NCBI GenBank assembly: GCA_021780075.1
Contig: JAJXZL010000005.1
Span: 248,001 to 312,000, forward strand
Direction of reading: 5' to 3'
Length of the DNA: 64,000 nt
Origin: Acidobacteriota bacterium
GTDB lineage: Bacteria > Acidobacteriota > Terriglobia > Terriglobales > Acidobacteriaceae
How positions within the stretch are numbered: the first letter of the stretch is position 1; the number at the start of each line of letters is the position of its first letter. A model generated the notes under the pieces. That model did not search any database. It was not told where the DNA came from and was given only the letters and a program-made list of their open reading frames with translations. Position numbers and translations under genes: made by a program. Shown one piece after another: positions 27,873 to 36,168 of this stretch.

Positions 27873-28036
27873 TTCCGCAACAGGACATCCTGTTGACTCT
27901 ATTCGAGCCACTATTTCTGTGGATGTTACCCCTTCTGCTTATGTTTTCTCGTTGACTCTGCGCGAGCCACTCCCTGAAGATGCGTGCAAGTGAGGATTCC
28001 GCAACAGGATCTGCTGTTGACTCTGTGCGAGCCACT
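27873..28036 (-). CRISPR. short degenerate CRISPR-like repeat array next to the Cas12-like gene
   Basis: Three related units. Units at 27873-27912 and 27997-28036 are 40 bases long and match at 35 of 40 positions (TTCCGCAACAGGA, five variable bases, TGTTGACTCT, three variable bases, CGAGCCACT). The middle unit (27932-27971) keeps the 21-base right half with 20 of 21 matches to the last unit, but its left half has diverged. Unit-to-unit spacing is 59 and 65 bases, CRISPR-like. The outer units can fold (CAACAGGA/TCCTGTTG in one, CAACAG/CTGTTG in the other). A weaker fourth unit may lie near 27811-27847. Orientation minus is inferred from the effector gene, whose stop codon is 134 bases away. 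Decayed array, or non-CRISPR guide/scaffold repeats, remain possible. Confidence 0.45.
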
Positions 28037-28058
28037 CTTCTCAAAGCCCTACGTCCTC

Positions 28059-28096
28059 GCCCATCATTGGGCTTGAAGTTGCCAGTTGCAAAAAAA
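28059..28096 (-). terminator. hairpin and T-run downstream of the nuclease gene
   Basis: On the minus strand a run of seven T (28096-28090) lies about 75 bases after the nuclease stop codon, and a GCCCA/TGGGC hairpin (28059-28072) follows it. The order (T-run before the hairpin) is not that of a classical terminator for the nuclease. The stretch between gene and array may instead be the array leader or contain a small RNA. Weak call. Confidence 0.2.
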
Positions 28097-28170
28097 GATC
28101 TACAACCGGAAAACCTAACCTGCCCGCACCCGGAGTTTCGATCGTAGGCTCACGGTGCGACCGGGCTGGA

Positions 28171-30351
28171 TCACTGTCCTCCTTTCACTGGCCTTTCGGA
28201 GGCCTCCGAAGACAGACTCAAGCCTGCAAGATTCACTGCAGCATTCATATCGACGCTGACATGGCGCTCGCAGCCCTTGCAAATGTAGAACTCTTTTTCG
28301 GTGGCCGGATTGAGCGTACCGCAGTAGTGACAGCGGCGAGTGGTGTTGATCGAGCTCACTTCATCGACAGCGATCCTGTATTTTGTCGCCACATTCCGAA
28401 GGATCGAGGCGAATTTCCCAACGGCCACAAACTGACGGTACTTCTGCGAACGTTTGAGACTGACTGGGTCGTCGTTGTCGATAGAGTGAGAGACCTTTGC
28501 AAGGAAACTGGACTCAACGGCCAATCGATGCACGCCGACCTGCTGCAAGTGCCGACAGACGTCATGCGCGACCTGCATTTGCCCGTATTCCCGATGCCTG
28601 GTTGAGCGTGCGAAATACTGTCTAATCAGTTCAGCTAATTCTTCCTCTTCCTTAAGCCAATCCGCAAGAATTCTGCCGACTTGAGGATCATTCTGGAGCT
28701 CTTCTCTCAGTCTGAGCATGCCTTTCTTCCCCGCTTTGTCAAACCATGCGGGAAGTTTCTCTCCGAGGTGTGCCCGGAGCAACGATTTGACTCTTTCCGT
28801 TTGCCGGTCCCGTCGCGAGTGCAGGGCCCCGCGCGTTTCGAATGAAGACGGCAGAGGGTCGCCAGGCTTCCAGTCCGGGAGCAGCCGCGTGACGTTGCGC
28901 TTCTCCCAGCGGGTAGGACCAAGATCGATACGGAACGGAACCCTGTTCACGTGATCGGTGGATTTCAGGAGATTCATGGTTAGTTCCCGGAAGGTCTTGC
29001 GTGCCGGTTCGTAGAGTGTGCCGAAGCGAATCCCGTCCTCGGTTCTCCTCCAGCCGATGTCTAGCCCAGCGGTAAGTTCGCTGGGCTTGGCAAGCGGGCG
29101 CTGGAGCTCGACCACGAGAAACACCCAAAGGGCGCCATCGAGATAAATGAGTTTCCATTCTTTCAGGTGCGACCCTTCGGGAAGAGGTCGGTGTTGCAGA
29201 ACAGCGAAATGATAGACCCATCGTTCATTTTCTCCACCTGGAATGGAGATAGTCGCCTGGCGCAGCTTGCTCCTTGTGCGAATGCCGACTTTCAGGGGAT
29301 GACCAGTTTGTCGAGGTAACAGCGGTGGACCAAAGACGAGACCAGGAACGCCGCGTCCGGAATCGAGATCTGCCGAACTGACGCCTGCTTGATTGAAGTA
29401 GTAGTGAAGGCCCCAGTCTTGAGCCTTGGGCGATTCAGGATACCTGATTCTTGGCCAGCCTTCACTAAACCCCGCCTTTGACGTATCCCGCGCCGCAAGC
29501 GTCGCTTTGAATGCGCTCAATGCTGGCCGCGATTCCCAGTGGCGAAGCCCGAGACTCTTGGCTTCCTGGGCTGCAATTGCACCGAAGTCGCGAAGGTACT
29601 CGTTCAGGGCAGTGTAGTCGGGCTTGTACTTCTCCGCAAAGGCGATGACTTGGTCAAGCAGTCCTGCTGGAACTGGTCTATCAAGATGGATGCGTCTTTG
29701 CAAATCGCGAACAAAGTGCCAGAGACCGTCGATTCCGGGTTCTTCAATCTTGAGTTTCTCCGGATGCTTCATCCTGTCCTTCGGCCGGCCTATCGAGTTG
29801 TTCATCGCGTCGATGGACGGAAGAATCGTTCCCTGGACAAATCCCTTAATCTGTTCCACCGGCGCCGGTGAACATTTTCGACGAGCTTCTCTGCAAAGGT
29901 AGGCCAGCCGGTTCCAGAAGGCTCTTTGACGCTGGATTGAAGCTTTGAGCCAGTCGGGAATTTCCGGGTCCGTGCGAACACCGGGATGATCGAAGTAGGC
30001 GCGAAACTTGTAGATCTCCACTCGCCAGCCATCCTCCGCGCGAAACTTCTTCGGTGTCCTGGAGAGGCCCGGTACCCGATAACAGCCCGGTTCGAGCGGA
30101 ATTTCCACCAAAACTGCGGAACGGGTCTGTTTGCGAAGAGCCCCATCAGGCCCGACGAGTTGCATCTTGACAGACAGATGATCCGAGAGAGCAAAACCCT
30201 CCGGCAATTGAACTGGAGGCAGTTTTGCAAATGTGACACCGTTGCCGTCGAACCGTAAAGAGCCATGCGTAAAGGCCTTCGTCGTTTTGAGCGCGAGCTC
30301 GGACAGATGCACTTGCAGAACTTGTCCGTCAAAGGTGAGATGGCTAATCAC
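28171..30351 (-). CDS. Cas12/TnpB-superfamily RuvC nuclease, type V-like effector of unassigned subtype
   Basis: A predicted RNA-guided DNA-binding protein of 726 residues. GTG start with GAGGAAA eight bases upstream. The RuvC domain is in the C-terminal half and complete: Asp431 (TAGLDIGWRR), Glu613 (HRLAVESSFLAKVSH) and Asp701 (SVDMNAAVNLAG). Between the last two lies a four-Cys zinc ribbon, C674/C677 (RRCHYCGTLNP) and C691/C694 (YICKGCERH). The N-terminal 420 residues are a long lobe with no recognised enzyme motif, as expected of recognition and OB-like wedge domains. At 726 residues it is much longer than transposon TnpB (about 400) and shorter than Cas12a/b; the size fits compact Cas12 groups (c-, g-, m- or n-like). 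No cas1/cas2/cas4 or TnpA is nearby, and a degenerate repeat array sits just downstream. Confidence 0.8.
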   Translation of the reverse strand: MISHLTFDGQVLQVHLSELALKTTKAFTHGSLRFDGNGVTFAKLPPVQLPEGFALSDHLSVKMQLVGPDGALRKQTRSAVLVEIPLEPGCYRVPGLSRTPKKFRAEDGWRVEIYKFRAYFDHPGVRTDPEIPDWLKASIQRQRAFWNRLAYLCREARRKCSPAPVEQIKGFVQGTILPSIDAMNNSIGRPKDRMKHPEKLKIEEPGIDGLWHFVRDLQRRIHLDRPVPAGLLDQVIAFAEKYKPDYTALNEYLRDFGAIAAQEAKSLGLRHWESRPALSAFKATLAARDTSKAGFSEGWPRIRYPESPKAQDWGLHYYFNQAGVSSADLDSGRGVPGLVFGPPLLPRQTGHPLKVGIRTRSKLRQATISIPGGENERWVYHFAVLQHRPLPEGSHLKEWKLIYLDGALWVFLVVELQRPLAKPSELTAGLDIGWRRTEDGIRFGTLYEPARKTFRELTMNLLKSTDHVNRVPFRIDLGPTRWEKRNVTRLLPDWKPGDPLPSSFETRGALHSRRDRQTERVKSLLRAHLGEKLPAWFDKAGKKGMLRLREELQNDPQVGRILADWLKEEEELAELIRQYFARSTRHREYGQMQVAHDVCRHLQQVGVHRLAVESSFLAKVSHSIDNDDPVSLKRSQKYRQFVAVGKFASILRNVATKYRIAVDEVSSINTTRRCHYCGTLNPATEKEFYICKGCERHVSVDMNAAVNLAGLSLSSEASERPVKGGQ

Positions 30352-30478
30352 AATCTGGTTTCCTCAGCGGCACCGCTCAATGGGCATCGAATTATCCTTA
30401 ACTGGACCAAATTTGCCTCTACAATGAATCCCTTGTGGTTTTGAGCGACGATGTCCTTCTTTCTCGAAATGCATCCTT

Positions 30479-31753
30479 TCACTTTTCGCGTTTGGCTGGC
30501 GCGTTCAAGCGTTCCTTCAGCGCCGTCTCCAGCGCCGCTTTCCGCTCAGCGTATTCCTCGCGAGTAACGGTGCCAGACAGCTTCTCGCTTTCCAGCGCGA
30601 ACAACTCTTCTTTTAGTGCGCTCAGTAGAGCGGCATTCTTGGTCACAGTCGACGTACCGTTCGGCGTGGATTCCGCACCGGCATTTACCGCGTGGCCTGC
30701 AACGGCCGCCGATGGTGTACCGGCTGGTTTGCGCAACAAAAATGCTGAGAGAGCTGTAAGGGCAATCGCCAGACCACTCAGGATCCACCACTTGTACTTG
30801 CTCAAAGGGTCTGGGGTGTTGATGGGTTCGCCGATACCGCCACCTGGCTGGCCTTCGGCAGTGCTGGCGGCCTGCCTGTCGCCGCTTTCCTCTTCGTGCG
30901 GCATCGAACCGGCACCGGAGACGGTGAAGGCCAGGAATTTGCCTGGAAGCAGGTTCCGAGCCAAAAAGGTCTGGACATTGGCGTCTCCCTGAACGGATTG
31001 AAACGCCGAATTCGAGCCAGCCGCAAAGCTCATGCTTTTCGGCAACAGTACGCCGACGGCTTGCGTGGGCAACGACGCCTGAGGATGGAACGTGAAACTG
31101 TTGCTGTACGGAACTGTATACTCGACCGCGAAGAGCGTGTCCTTGTTGCCTTCATCGGGTTGAATGGGGAAGTTGAAGGCATAGTGCCCCTTTGGGCCGT
31201 TGGCGTCGAGTGTGATATTTGTGGGCATGCCGTTGGGCCGCTGGGCTGCTGCGCCTTCGATGGTCGCTTCAGGGGGAAGAACAATTGCAAAGGTGCGCCG
31301 GCTCCACTGGGTGCGTGGCGGCGAACTCGTGTTGTGCACAAAGTAGCGCTCAGTAACGTGAAGACGACCGTTGTCGGATTCAAGCTCGAAAACGTCGGCT
31401 TCGATGGCAACGCCCTTGACCTTGGCCGCCACGTCGTAAACGGCAATATCGCCAGGCGCGTTAGCCTTGGGCGCGGCAATGAAATAGCTCGCACCCTGAT
31501 GTGTGACGCGAATCAGGTAGGGGCTGTTGGCCGGCTCATTCAGAGAATAATGGCCCTGAGCATCCGTCGTCGCATGAGCTACCTCGCTCATGCCCGCTTG
31601 TATGTCCACGAGTACAACCGCATCGCCCGAGGCCGGTCTTCCGGTGGTCTTGTCGGTGACCGTGCCGGCCACGGAAGCTGTCTGCGCCGCTGCCCCAGCA
31701 ACCAGGAGACTCAGGGTTGCACAGCTTACGAAAAGTGACTTGATCGGTTTCAT
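30479..31753 (-). CDS. exported carboxypeptidase-regulatory-like domain protein with C-terminal membrane helix
   Basis: A 424-residue protein. ATG 31753 starts a signal peptide (MKPIKSLFVSCATLSLLVAG). A carboxypeptidase-regulatory-like beta sandwich follows (SVAGTVTDKTTGRPASGD, TTDAQGHYSLNEPAN), then a beta-rich region, a Gly/Pro linker, one transmembrane helix (WWILSGLAIALTALSAFLL) and a charged coiled-coil tail (LKEELFALESEKLSGTVTRE) resembling the CcmI-like coiled coil next door. It shares strand and spacing with the Ccm genes, suggesting a role in cytochrome c maturation or its membrane assembly. Confidence 0.7.
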   Translation of the reverse strand: MKPIKSLFVSCATLSLLVAGAAAQTASVAGTVTDKTTGRPASGDAVVLVDIQAGMSEVAHATTDAQGHYSLNEPANSPYLIRVTHQGASYFIAAPKANAPGDIAVYDVAAKVKGVAIEADVFELESDNGRLHVTERYFVHNTSSPPRTQWSRRTFAIVLPPEATIEGAAAQRPNGMPTNITLDANGPKGHYAFNFPIQPDEGNKDTLFAVEYTVPYSNSFTFHPQASLPTQAVGVLLPKSMSFAAGSNSAFQSVQGDANVQTFLARNLLPGKFLAFTVSGAGSMPHEEESGDRQAASTAEGQPGGGIGEPINTPDPLSKYKWWILSGLAIALTALSAFLLRKPAGTPSAAVAGHAVNAGAESTPNGTSTVTKNAALLSALKEELFALESEKLSGTVTREEYAERKAALETALKERLNAPAKREK

Positions 31754-31769
31754 GGTTGCGATGGAATCC

Positions 31770-32078
31770 TTATCGGGCACGCAATGCGATGCGCCCTGGT
31801 CTGGTTCTCTCGACGCGTTCAATCTCTGTGATCAACAGCGCGGTTTCGTTTTCGAGCAGCGACCGCTGCGCGACAAAATCTTCCTCCGGATATTTGCCCG
31901 CGCGGTACTCGAAGGTCAGATCGCGCAGGTTCTCATAAAGCTGCTCCTTGCGCTCCAGCAGATAATCCAAGCGGCTCTTTTCGGATTGGTTCGCCGGAGC
32001 GTTCTCTGGCCAAAAGATGTAGATTCCGAGCGCCAACGTCAACATCGCTCCGGCGATAATTCCTTGCATCTCGGTCAT
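31770..32078 (-). CDS. CcmI-like small membrane protein
   Basis: A 102-residue protein with one N-terminal transmembrane segment (IIAGAMLTLALGIYIFWPE) followed by a coiled coil (LDYLLERKEQLYENLRDLTF, YRAGKYPEEDFVAQRSLLE), the pattern of the N-terminal part of CcmI and similar cytochrome c biogenesis proteins. GGAGG precedes ATG. It begins three bases after ccmH, so it belongs to the same operon. Confidence 0.65.
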   Translation of the reverse strand: MTEMQGIIAGAMLTLALGIYIFWPENAPANQSEKSRLDYLLERKEQLYENLRDLTFEYRAGKYPEEDFVAQRSLLENETALLITEIERVERTRPGRIALRAR

Positions 32079-32081
32079 CGG

Positions 32082-32582
32082 TCAAAAGCCTCCTTCGATC
32101 CCCGCTTCCGTCTCTCGACGAATCTGCTCACGCAGGACGTCGATTTCCGGGTTGGCTGGCTCTGCCGGAAGTTGCGTTCTGCCCGCCGACCAGCGCCTTA
32201 CGAGCAGGATGGTTCCCATCAACGCCGCAGCAAAGACCGCGATGGGTGCGATCCACGCCACCAGATCGAATCCCTTCGTGGTGGGCGCAGCGAGCACCGT
32301 GGCGCCGTACTTGGCGGCAAACGTGTCCAGAATCTGCCGGTCAGTTTTCCCTGAGGTAATGGCGGTGGTTAACTCGGCTTTGGCCCGCGCAGACTCAGCA
32401 CAGCCCATCTGATTACATTCGCCAAGCATTTGTGCGCAGCCGCAGGTGCACATCAGGCGGTGGCTGAGGTCTTGGAAGCGAGCACTATCATTGCCGGCGC
32501 CCATCGACAGAGTGACTGCAACAACCAGCGCAATGGCTTGCAATGCCTTCGTCCAAGAGGTAAAACGCAAAGGAGTTGCCAC
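32082..32582 (-). CDS. ccmH: cytochrome c-type biogenesis protein CcmH-like thiol reductase
   Basis: Reduces apocytochrome c cysteines for heme attachment. GTG 32582, with AAAGGAGG seven bases upstream, overlaps the ccmF stop by one base; the frame is open to 32723 but that part lies within ccmF. An N-terminal signal or anchor is followed by the Cys motif (HRLMCTCGCAQMLGECNQMG) in place of the usual LRCLVC, a three-helix domain (GKTDRQILDTFAAKYG) and a second membrane segment (WIAPIAVFAAALMGTILLV). About 166 residues, the normal CcmH size. Confidence 0.85.
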   Translation of the reverse strand: MATPLRFTSWTKALQAIALVVAVTLSMGAGNDSARFQDLSHRLMCTCGCAQMLGECNQMGCAESARAKAELTTAITSGKTDRQILDTFAAKYGATVLAAPTTKGFDLVAWIAPIAVFAAALMGTILLVRRWSAGRTQLPAEPANPEIDVLREQIRRETEAGIEGGF

Positions 32583-34645
32583 TAGTCGCCTCCTTTCAGC
32601 GCAGCTTCCGCAGGCGCCGTTCGCGCGGCTGGCATGCGGACGGTGGCCGCAACCGGCATCAGGCTTGGCGTCAGTGCCACGAGGGTTCCGAAGACGATGA
32701 AGACAAGCCCGGCCCAGATCCAACCGACAAGCGGGTTGAGGAGAGCTTTGATGATGGGATGTCCGGTGTCCGAATCCGTGCCTTCATAGATCACGTATAA
32801 GTCCCCGCCGGGCCCGGAATGGATTGCAGCCATCGTTTGGGGCTGATCGCTTGCCAGGTAGGTGCGCCTTTCCGGTGCAACTTGAAAGACCCTCTTACCG
32901 CCTCGATAGATGTCGAGCAAGACAGACTCGGAGTTGTAGTTGGTATTCGTGTCCTGAGAACCCCCGGCGTTTTCCAAGATATAGGGACCGATGCCCATCC
33001 GGTCGTGCAGAGCGAGTTCGCTCTCCACATTGCGGTTGAACGCTGCACCCGCCAAGCCGATCATCGCAACAACAACTCCGATATGCACGACATAACCGCC
33101 ATAGCGGCGGGTATTACGGCGAATTAACAGGTAGATGGCAGCAAAGAGATTGCGGCTGGTTTGACGGGCGATAACGCCAGCCCCGCGTAGGAATTCCGAC
33201 AGAATGGCGGTGAGCACGCCCGCCGCGAGCGCAAAAGCGACCAGCGCGTAGAAACGGCCAATGTCGAACGTGCTATCTTGCCAGGGCCGTATACCCGCGG
33301 CAATGCCTCCGATCACGGTTGCCCAAACAGCGAGCGCGGGAAGAAGAAAGTTGCGTCGAATCGCCTGCAGCGAAGCTGCTCGCCATGGCAGCAACGGGCC
33401 GACGCCTGTGAGGAAGAGCAGAAAGATCCCAATAGGAATGGCCACGCGGTCAAAGAATGGCGCGCCAACGGTGATCTTGCTGCCTTCGACGAACTCCGAC
33501 AAGATCGGAAAGAGAGTTCCCCATAGGATGACGAAACACGCTGTCAGCAGCACGAGGTTATTAAAGAGGAAGCTCGATTCGCGGCTCACCAAGGACTCAA
33601 TGCGCTGCTCGCTTTTGAGGTGGTTTCTCTTGAAGATGTAGGTAAGAACGCAAACTGCGAGCACGATCGCCAGAAAGACCATAAACCAGGTGCCGAGCGA
33701 CGACTGCGCGAAGGCATGCACCGAACTGACGAGGCCGCCGCGTGTCAGCAGCGTGCCCAGAATGGAAAGCATGAAGGTTGCAAAGATCAGCCAGATGTTC
33801 CAACTTTTCATCATGCCTTTGCGCTCCTGCATCATCACGGAGTGCAGGAACGCGGTCCCGGTAAGCCATGGCATCAAGCTCGCGTTCTCGACCGGATCCC
33901 ATCCCCAATAGCCTCCCCAGCCGAGTACGCCGTAGGCCCAGTGCATGCCCACCACAATGCCAAGCGTCAAAAACAACCAGCTGACCAGGGTCCATCTGCG
34001 TGTAACCTTGATCCAAGTCTCACCGGGATAACGCATCATCAGAGCGCCCAGCGCAAATGCGAAGGGAATGGTAAAGCCCACGTAGCCGAGATAGAGCAAG
34101 GGCGGATGGATGACCATCTCGGGGTATTGAAGGAGCGGGTTCAGGCCGTTGCCATCATTGGGAATCGCGCCTTTTAGAAGCGAGAAGGGAGGCGCGGCAA
34201 AGTTGACGATCGCGAGAAAGAAAACCTCCACCCCAGCCAAGATCGTTCCGGCGTAGGCATGGAGTTTGACTTCGGTCTTATGCGTGAGCCGAAGGATGAA
34301 GCCATAGCCTCCGAGCAGCCACGCCCACAGAAGCAGCGAACCCTCCTGTCCGCTCCACAACGCCGCGAACTTGTACGGCGCGGGCAAGGCACGGTTGGAG
34401 TGCTCCGCGATGTAGGTGATCGTGAAGTCGTTCGTTAACGCGGACCAGACCAGCGCGACCGCGGCTGCGGTGACCGCCACAAAACTGGCGATGCCTGCGC
34501 GGCGCGCCGTATCCGCCAGCCGGTCGGACGAGATGCGCGCCGGCCGGCCGTTCGCGAGCAGCCTGAGAGCTGCCGTACCTGCAAACAGGTTATATGTAGC
34601 CAACGCCAGTGCAAGAAGAAGGGCGAAACTACCAAATGCTGCCAT
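32582..34645 (-). CDS. ccmF: cytochrome c heme lyase subunit CcmF
   Basis: Multi-pass membrane protein of 687 residues that attaches heme to apocytochrome c. ATG 34645 has GGAG upstream. It shows the WWD-type heme-handling segment (GWGGYWGWDPVENASLMPWL), the conserved histidines in this family (SNRALPAPYKFAALWSGQEG, PPLLYLGYVGFTIPFA), about fourteen hydrophobic segments and a C-terminal periplasmic domain. It is followed directly by ccmH, the normal system I order. ccmE and ccmA-D are not in the window. Confidence 0.9.
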   Translation of the reverse strand: MAAFGSFALLLALALATYNLFAGTAALRLLANGRPARISSDRLADTARRAGIASFVAVTAAAVALVWSALTNDFTITYIAEHSNRALPAPYKFAALWSGQEGSLLLWAWLLGGYGFILRLTHKTEVKLHAYAGTILAGVEVFFLAIVNFAAPPFSLLKGAIPNDGNGLNPLLQYPEMVIHPPLLYLGYVGFTIPFAFALGALMMRYPGETWIKVTRRWTLVSWLFLTLGIVVGMHWAYGVLGWGGYWGWDPVENASLMPWLTGTAFLHSVMMQERKGMMKSWNIWLIFATFMLSILGTLLTRGGLVSSVHAFAQSSLGTWFMVFLAIVLAVCVLTYIFKRNHLKSEQRIESLVSRESSFLFNNLVLLTACFVILWGTLFPILSEFVEGSKITVGAPFFDRVAIPIGIFLLFLTGVGPLLPWRAASLQAIRRNFLLPALAVWATVIGGIAAGIRPWQDSTFDIGRFYALVAFALAAGVLTAILSEFLRGAGVIARQTSRNLFAAIYLLIRRNTRRYGGYVVHIGVVVAMIGLAGAAFNRNVESELALHDRMGIGPYILENAGGSQDTNTNYNSESVLLDIYRGGKRVFQVAPERRTYLASDQPQTMAAIHSGPGGDLYVIYEGTDSDTGHPIIKALLNPLVGWIWAGLVFIVFGTLVALTPSLMPVAATVRMPAARTAPAEAALKGGD

Positions 34646-34668
34646 CAAGTCTCCAAAACAAATCCTGC

Positions 34669-34791
34669 TTACGAGCCAACATCCTCAACGTGCGATGCTG
34701 GCGTGAATGCCTGTGCGCGTCCAACTGCCGGAGCGATACCTATGGCGAGGACAAGGAGAACAACGATCATGCGCAAGCGTGACCAAGACAT
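34669..34791 (-). CDS. 40-residue secreted peptide upstream of ccmF
   Basis: A very short reading frame, MSWSRLRMIVVLLVLAIG.. to ..HVEDVGS, with AAGGAGG five bases before ATG 34791, the best ribosome binding site in this neighbourhood. The sequence is a classic signal peptide (RMIVVLLVLAIGIAPAVGRA) with only about 14 residues left after cleavage. It ends 23 bases before ccmF. It could be a leader peptide controlling ccmF translation, a small secreted product or a remnant of a longer exported gene. Confidence 0.45.
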   Translation of the reverse strand: MSWSRLRMIVVLLVLAIGIAPAVGRAQAFTPASHVEDVGS

Positions 34792-35170
34792 AGATGCCTC
34801 CTTGCCGGCTCCTTGTGGCACGCGGCGTACCAAAGGGTTGGATCGATGCGCAGGCTAAGAAGACCACGCAAATCAAGGCAATACGGAAACTCGTGCCGGT
34901 CGCGAACTGGACCCATTTGCCGCAAATCGGGCATCTCCTGCCGCATTTGGGGCAGAGGCCGTATTGGCTTTATGCGCCTGGCGATGTGTCGCCCGCCTCT
35001 CCACATTCGCCATCACTGCTTGGGGGTTCCAGGTGATACTGGCCACAATTGTTCGCGGAAGATACTCAACCAATGTGCACGTGAGTTGAACGCTCGCTGG
35101 ATCGCAATGCACATTGGGGAGATTTTGCACTTCGAGGACAGGTGGCGACTCACGGCATCTGTGAGAGGAG
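34792..35170. other. intergenic region with a start-less zinc-ribbon-like frame
   Basis: About 380 bases. On the minus strand a frame reads YGLCPKCGRRCPICGKW followed by a hydrophobic stretch, a zinc-ribbon plus membrane helix layout, but a stop lies just upstream and no start codon precedes the cysteines. It may be the tail of a decayed gene. No other gene is supported. Confidence 0.3.
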
Positions 35171-35812
35171 CTAACCTGCGTAAGATTCAAACTCCTTCTC
35201 CTCAAATGCTTTTTCAATCGCCGGGTGCCGGATGATCCACAACCCACCGGCCGACAGCACAAAACAGCTGCCCAATTCCTTGTCGGATATCTCTTGTTGG
35301 ATGTCCCGAATCTCTATTCCCGGCTCCGGAGTTAGCACATGCGCAGGCGTTTCGCGGGGTACGAATCCAAATTCAGCATCACCCAGAACACGGAGAACGG
35401 GTCTTTTCGGGTGCTGGAGATCCAATACACCTAGCTTGATCGAGCCGTGTAGATCTCTGATCCCCACGAGCACCAGGTAGCTGTTCACCGCCTGGAGAAA
35501 ATCGAAGCGAGGCGCATTCAACTCAATTTCGGCAACGGTCTTGATGCGTGCAGGGCGGGAAACGTCGAAAACGGCCAGGCGCCTCCCATTATCTTGTTCA
35601 ACGTACAAATACCGGCTGAAGTTAAGCGCGCGCAGATACATTGCTTGACCGGGGACCTGCGCGGCGGGCGGCAAGTCTGCCGGCCGTATGACGACGACCT
35701 CGGGCAACCGGTTCTTCTTGGACGCATGCGCTGAGCTGTTCCAGAACAGAGGGATGCCTATCAGAAGAAGTGCGATTACCGCGAATAGTGGCCTCGCAGT
35801 TGTATGTGGCAT
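35171..35812 (-). CDS. exported LVIVD-like propeller protein, paralog of 11181-11867
   Basis: A 213-residue protein with signal peptide (LFAVIALLLIGIPLFWNSSA) and GGGAGAAAG upstream of ATG. Contains AVFDVSRPARIKTVAEIEL and LGVLDLQHPKRPVLRVLGD, the same repeat type as the protein at 11181-11867, and the two have a similar C-terminal arrangement. Probably extracytoplasmic. No link to cytochrome c maturation is visible beyond position. Confidence 0.65.
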   Translation of the reverse strand: MPHTTARPLFAVIALLLIGIPLFWNSSAHASKKNRLPEVVVIRPADLPPAAQVPGQAMYLRALNFSRYLYVEQDNGRRLAVFDVSRPARIKTVAEIELNAPRFDFLQAVNSYLVLVGIRDLHGSIKLGVLDLQHPKRPVLRVLGDAEFGFVPRETPAHVLTPEPGIEIRDIQQEISDKELGSCFVLSAGGLWIIRHPAIEKAFEEKEFESYAG

Positions 35813-36168
35813 GATTTGTCTTTCTCCCTATGCGTCACCACACTGGGGCAAAGCTGGATTGCCAGTTGCGGTCGTGCATGTGGCTCATTGAATTCTTGCT
35901 TTGTGAGCGCCCATCGTTGGGGATGCACGTTGGTTGCCAAATACCCAAGATTGCACTGCCCGTTTCATCCCCCCCCCTTCTTTGGACGCTCCTGGTGATT
36001 CTGGTGCTCTTCTCCAGCCATGGTGTCACCATGGAGGCATGCCTCAAATGCGTCACTCATCATCGGATCCTCAACTACACGTGAACTGACGTGACTTTGC
36101 TCTCTCAGAGATCAGAGATTCGTGCGGCGGAATGGCGTCGTTGAGATGTGCATTGTGGCTTTTGCAAA
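35813..36168. other. intergenic region upstream of csoR
   Basis: About 355 bases between a minus-strand gene and the plus-strand csoR gene, containing both promoters, a run of nine C near 35970 and a 17-base palindrome at 36018. Open frames of 70-84 codons here lack ribosome binding sites. Confidence 0.4.
36018..36034. promoter_or_regulatory. 17-base palindrome, possible operator
   Basis: CCATGGTG, one base, CACCATGG: eight-base perfect arms. It lies about 180 bases upstream of csoR and 206 bases upstream of the divergent exported-protein gene. It differs from the CsoR site, so if functional it binds another protein. Confidence 0.3.

Noticed and set aside
27873-28036. A canonical active CRISPR array
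   Set aside because: Only three clear units, one half degenerate, spacing not constant and no adaptation genes; kept as CRISPR-like with modest confidence.
28171-30351. Interpretation as an ordinary IS605/IS607 TnpB gene
   Set aside because: It is nearly twice the normal length; no TnpA, no transposon ends and no subterminal guide structure was seen, and a periodic array lies nearby.
34685-34935. A zinc-ribbon plus membrane-helix frame on the minus strand (CPKCGRRCPICGKW)
   Set aside because: A stop codon lies just upstream of the cysteines and no start codon is available; noted only as a possible remnant.
35830-36084. An 84-codon plus-strand frame upstream of csoR
   Set aside because: No ribosome binding site, composition not protein-like except for a short hydrophobic run.
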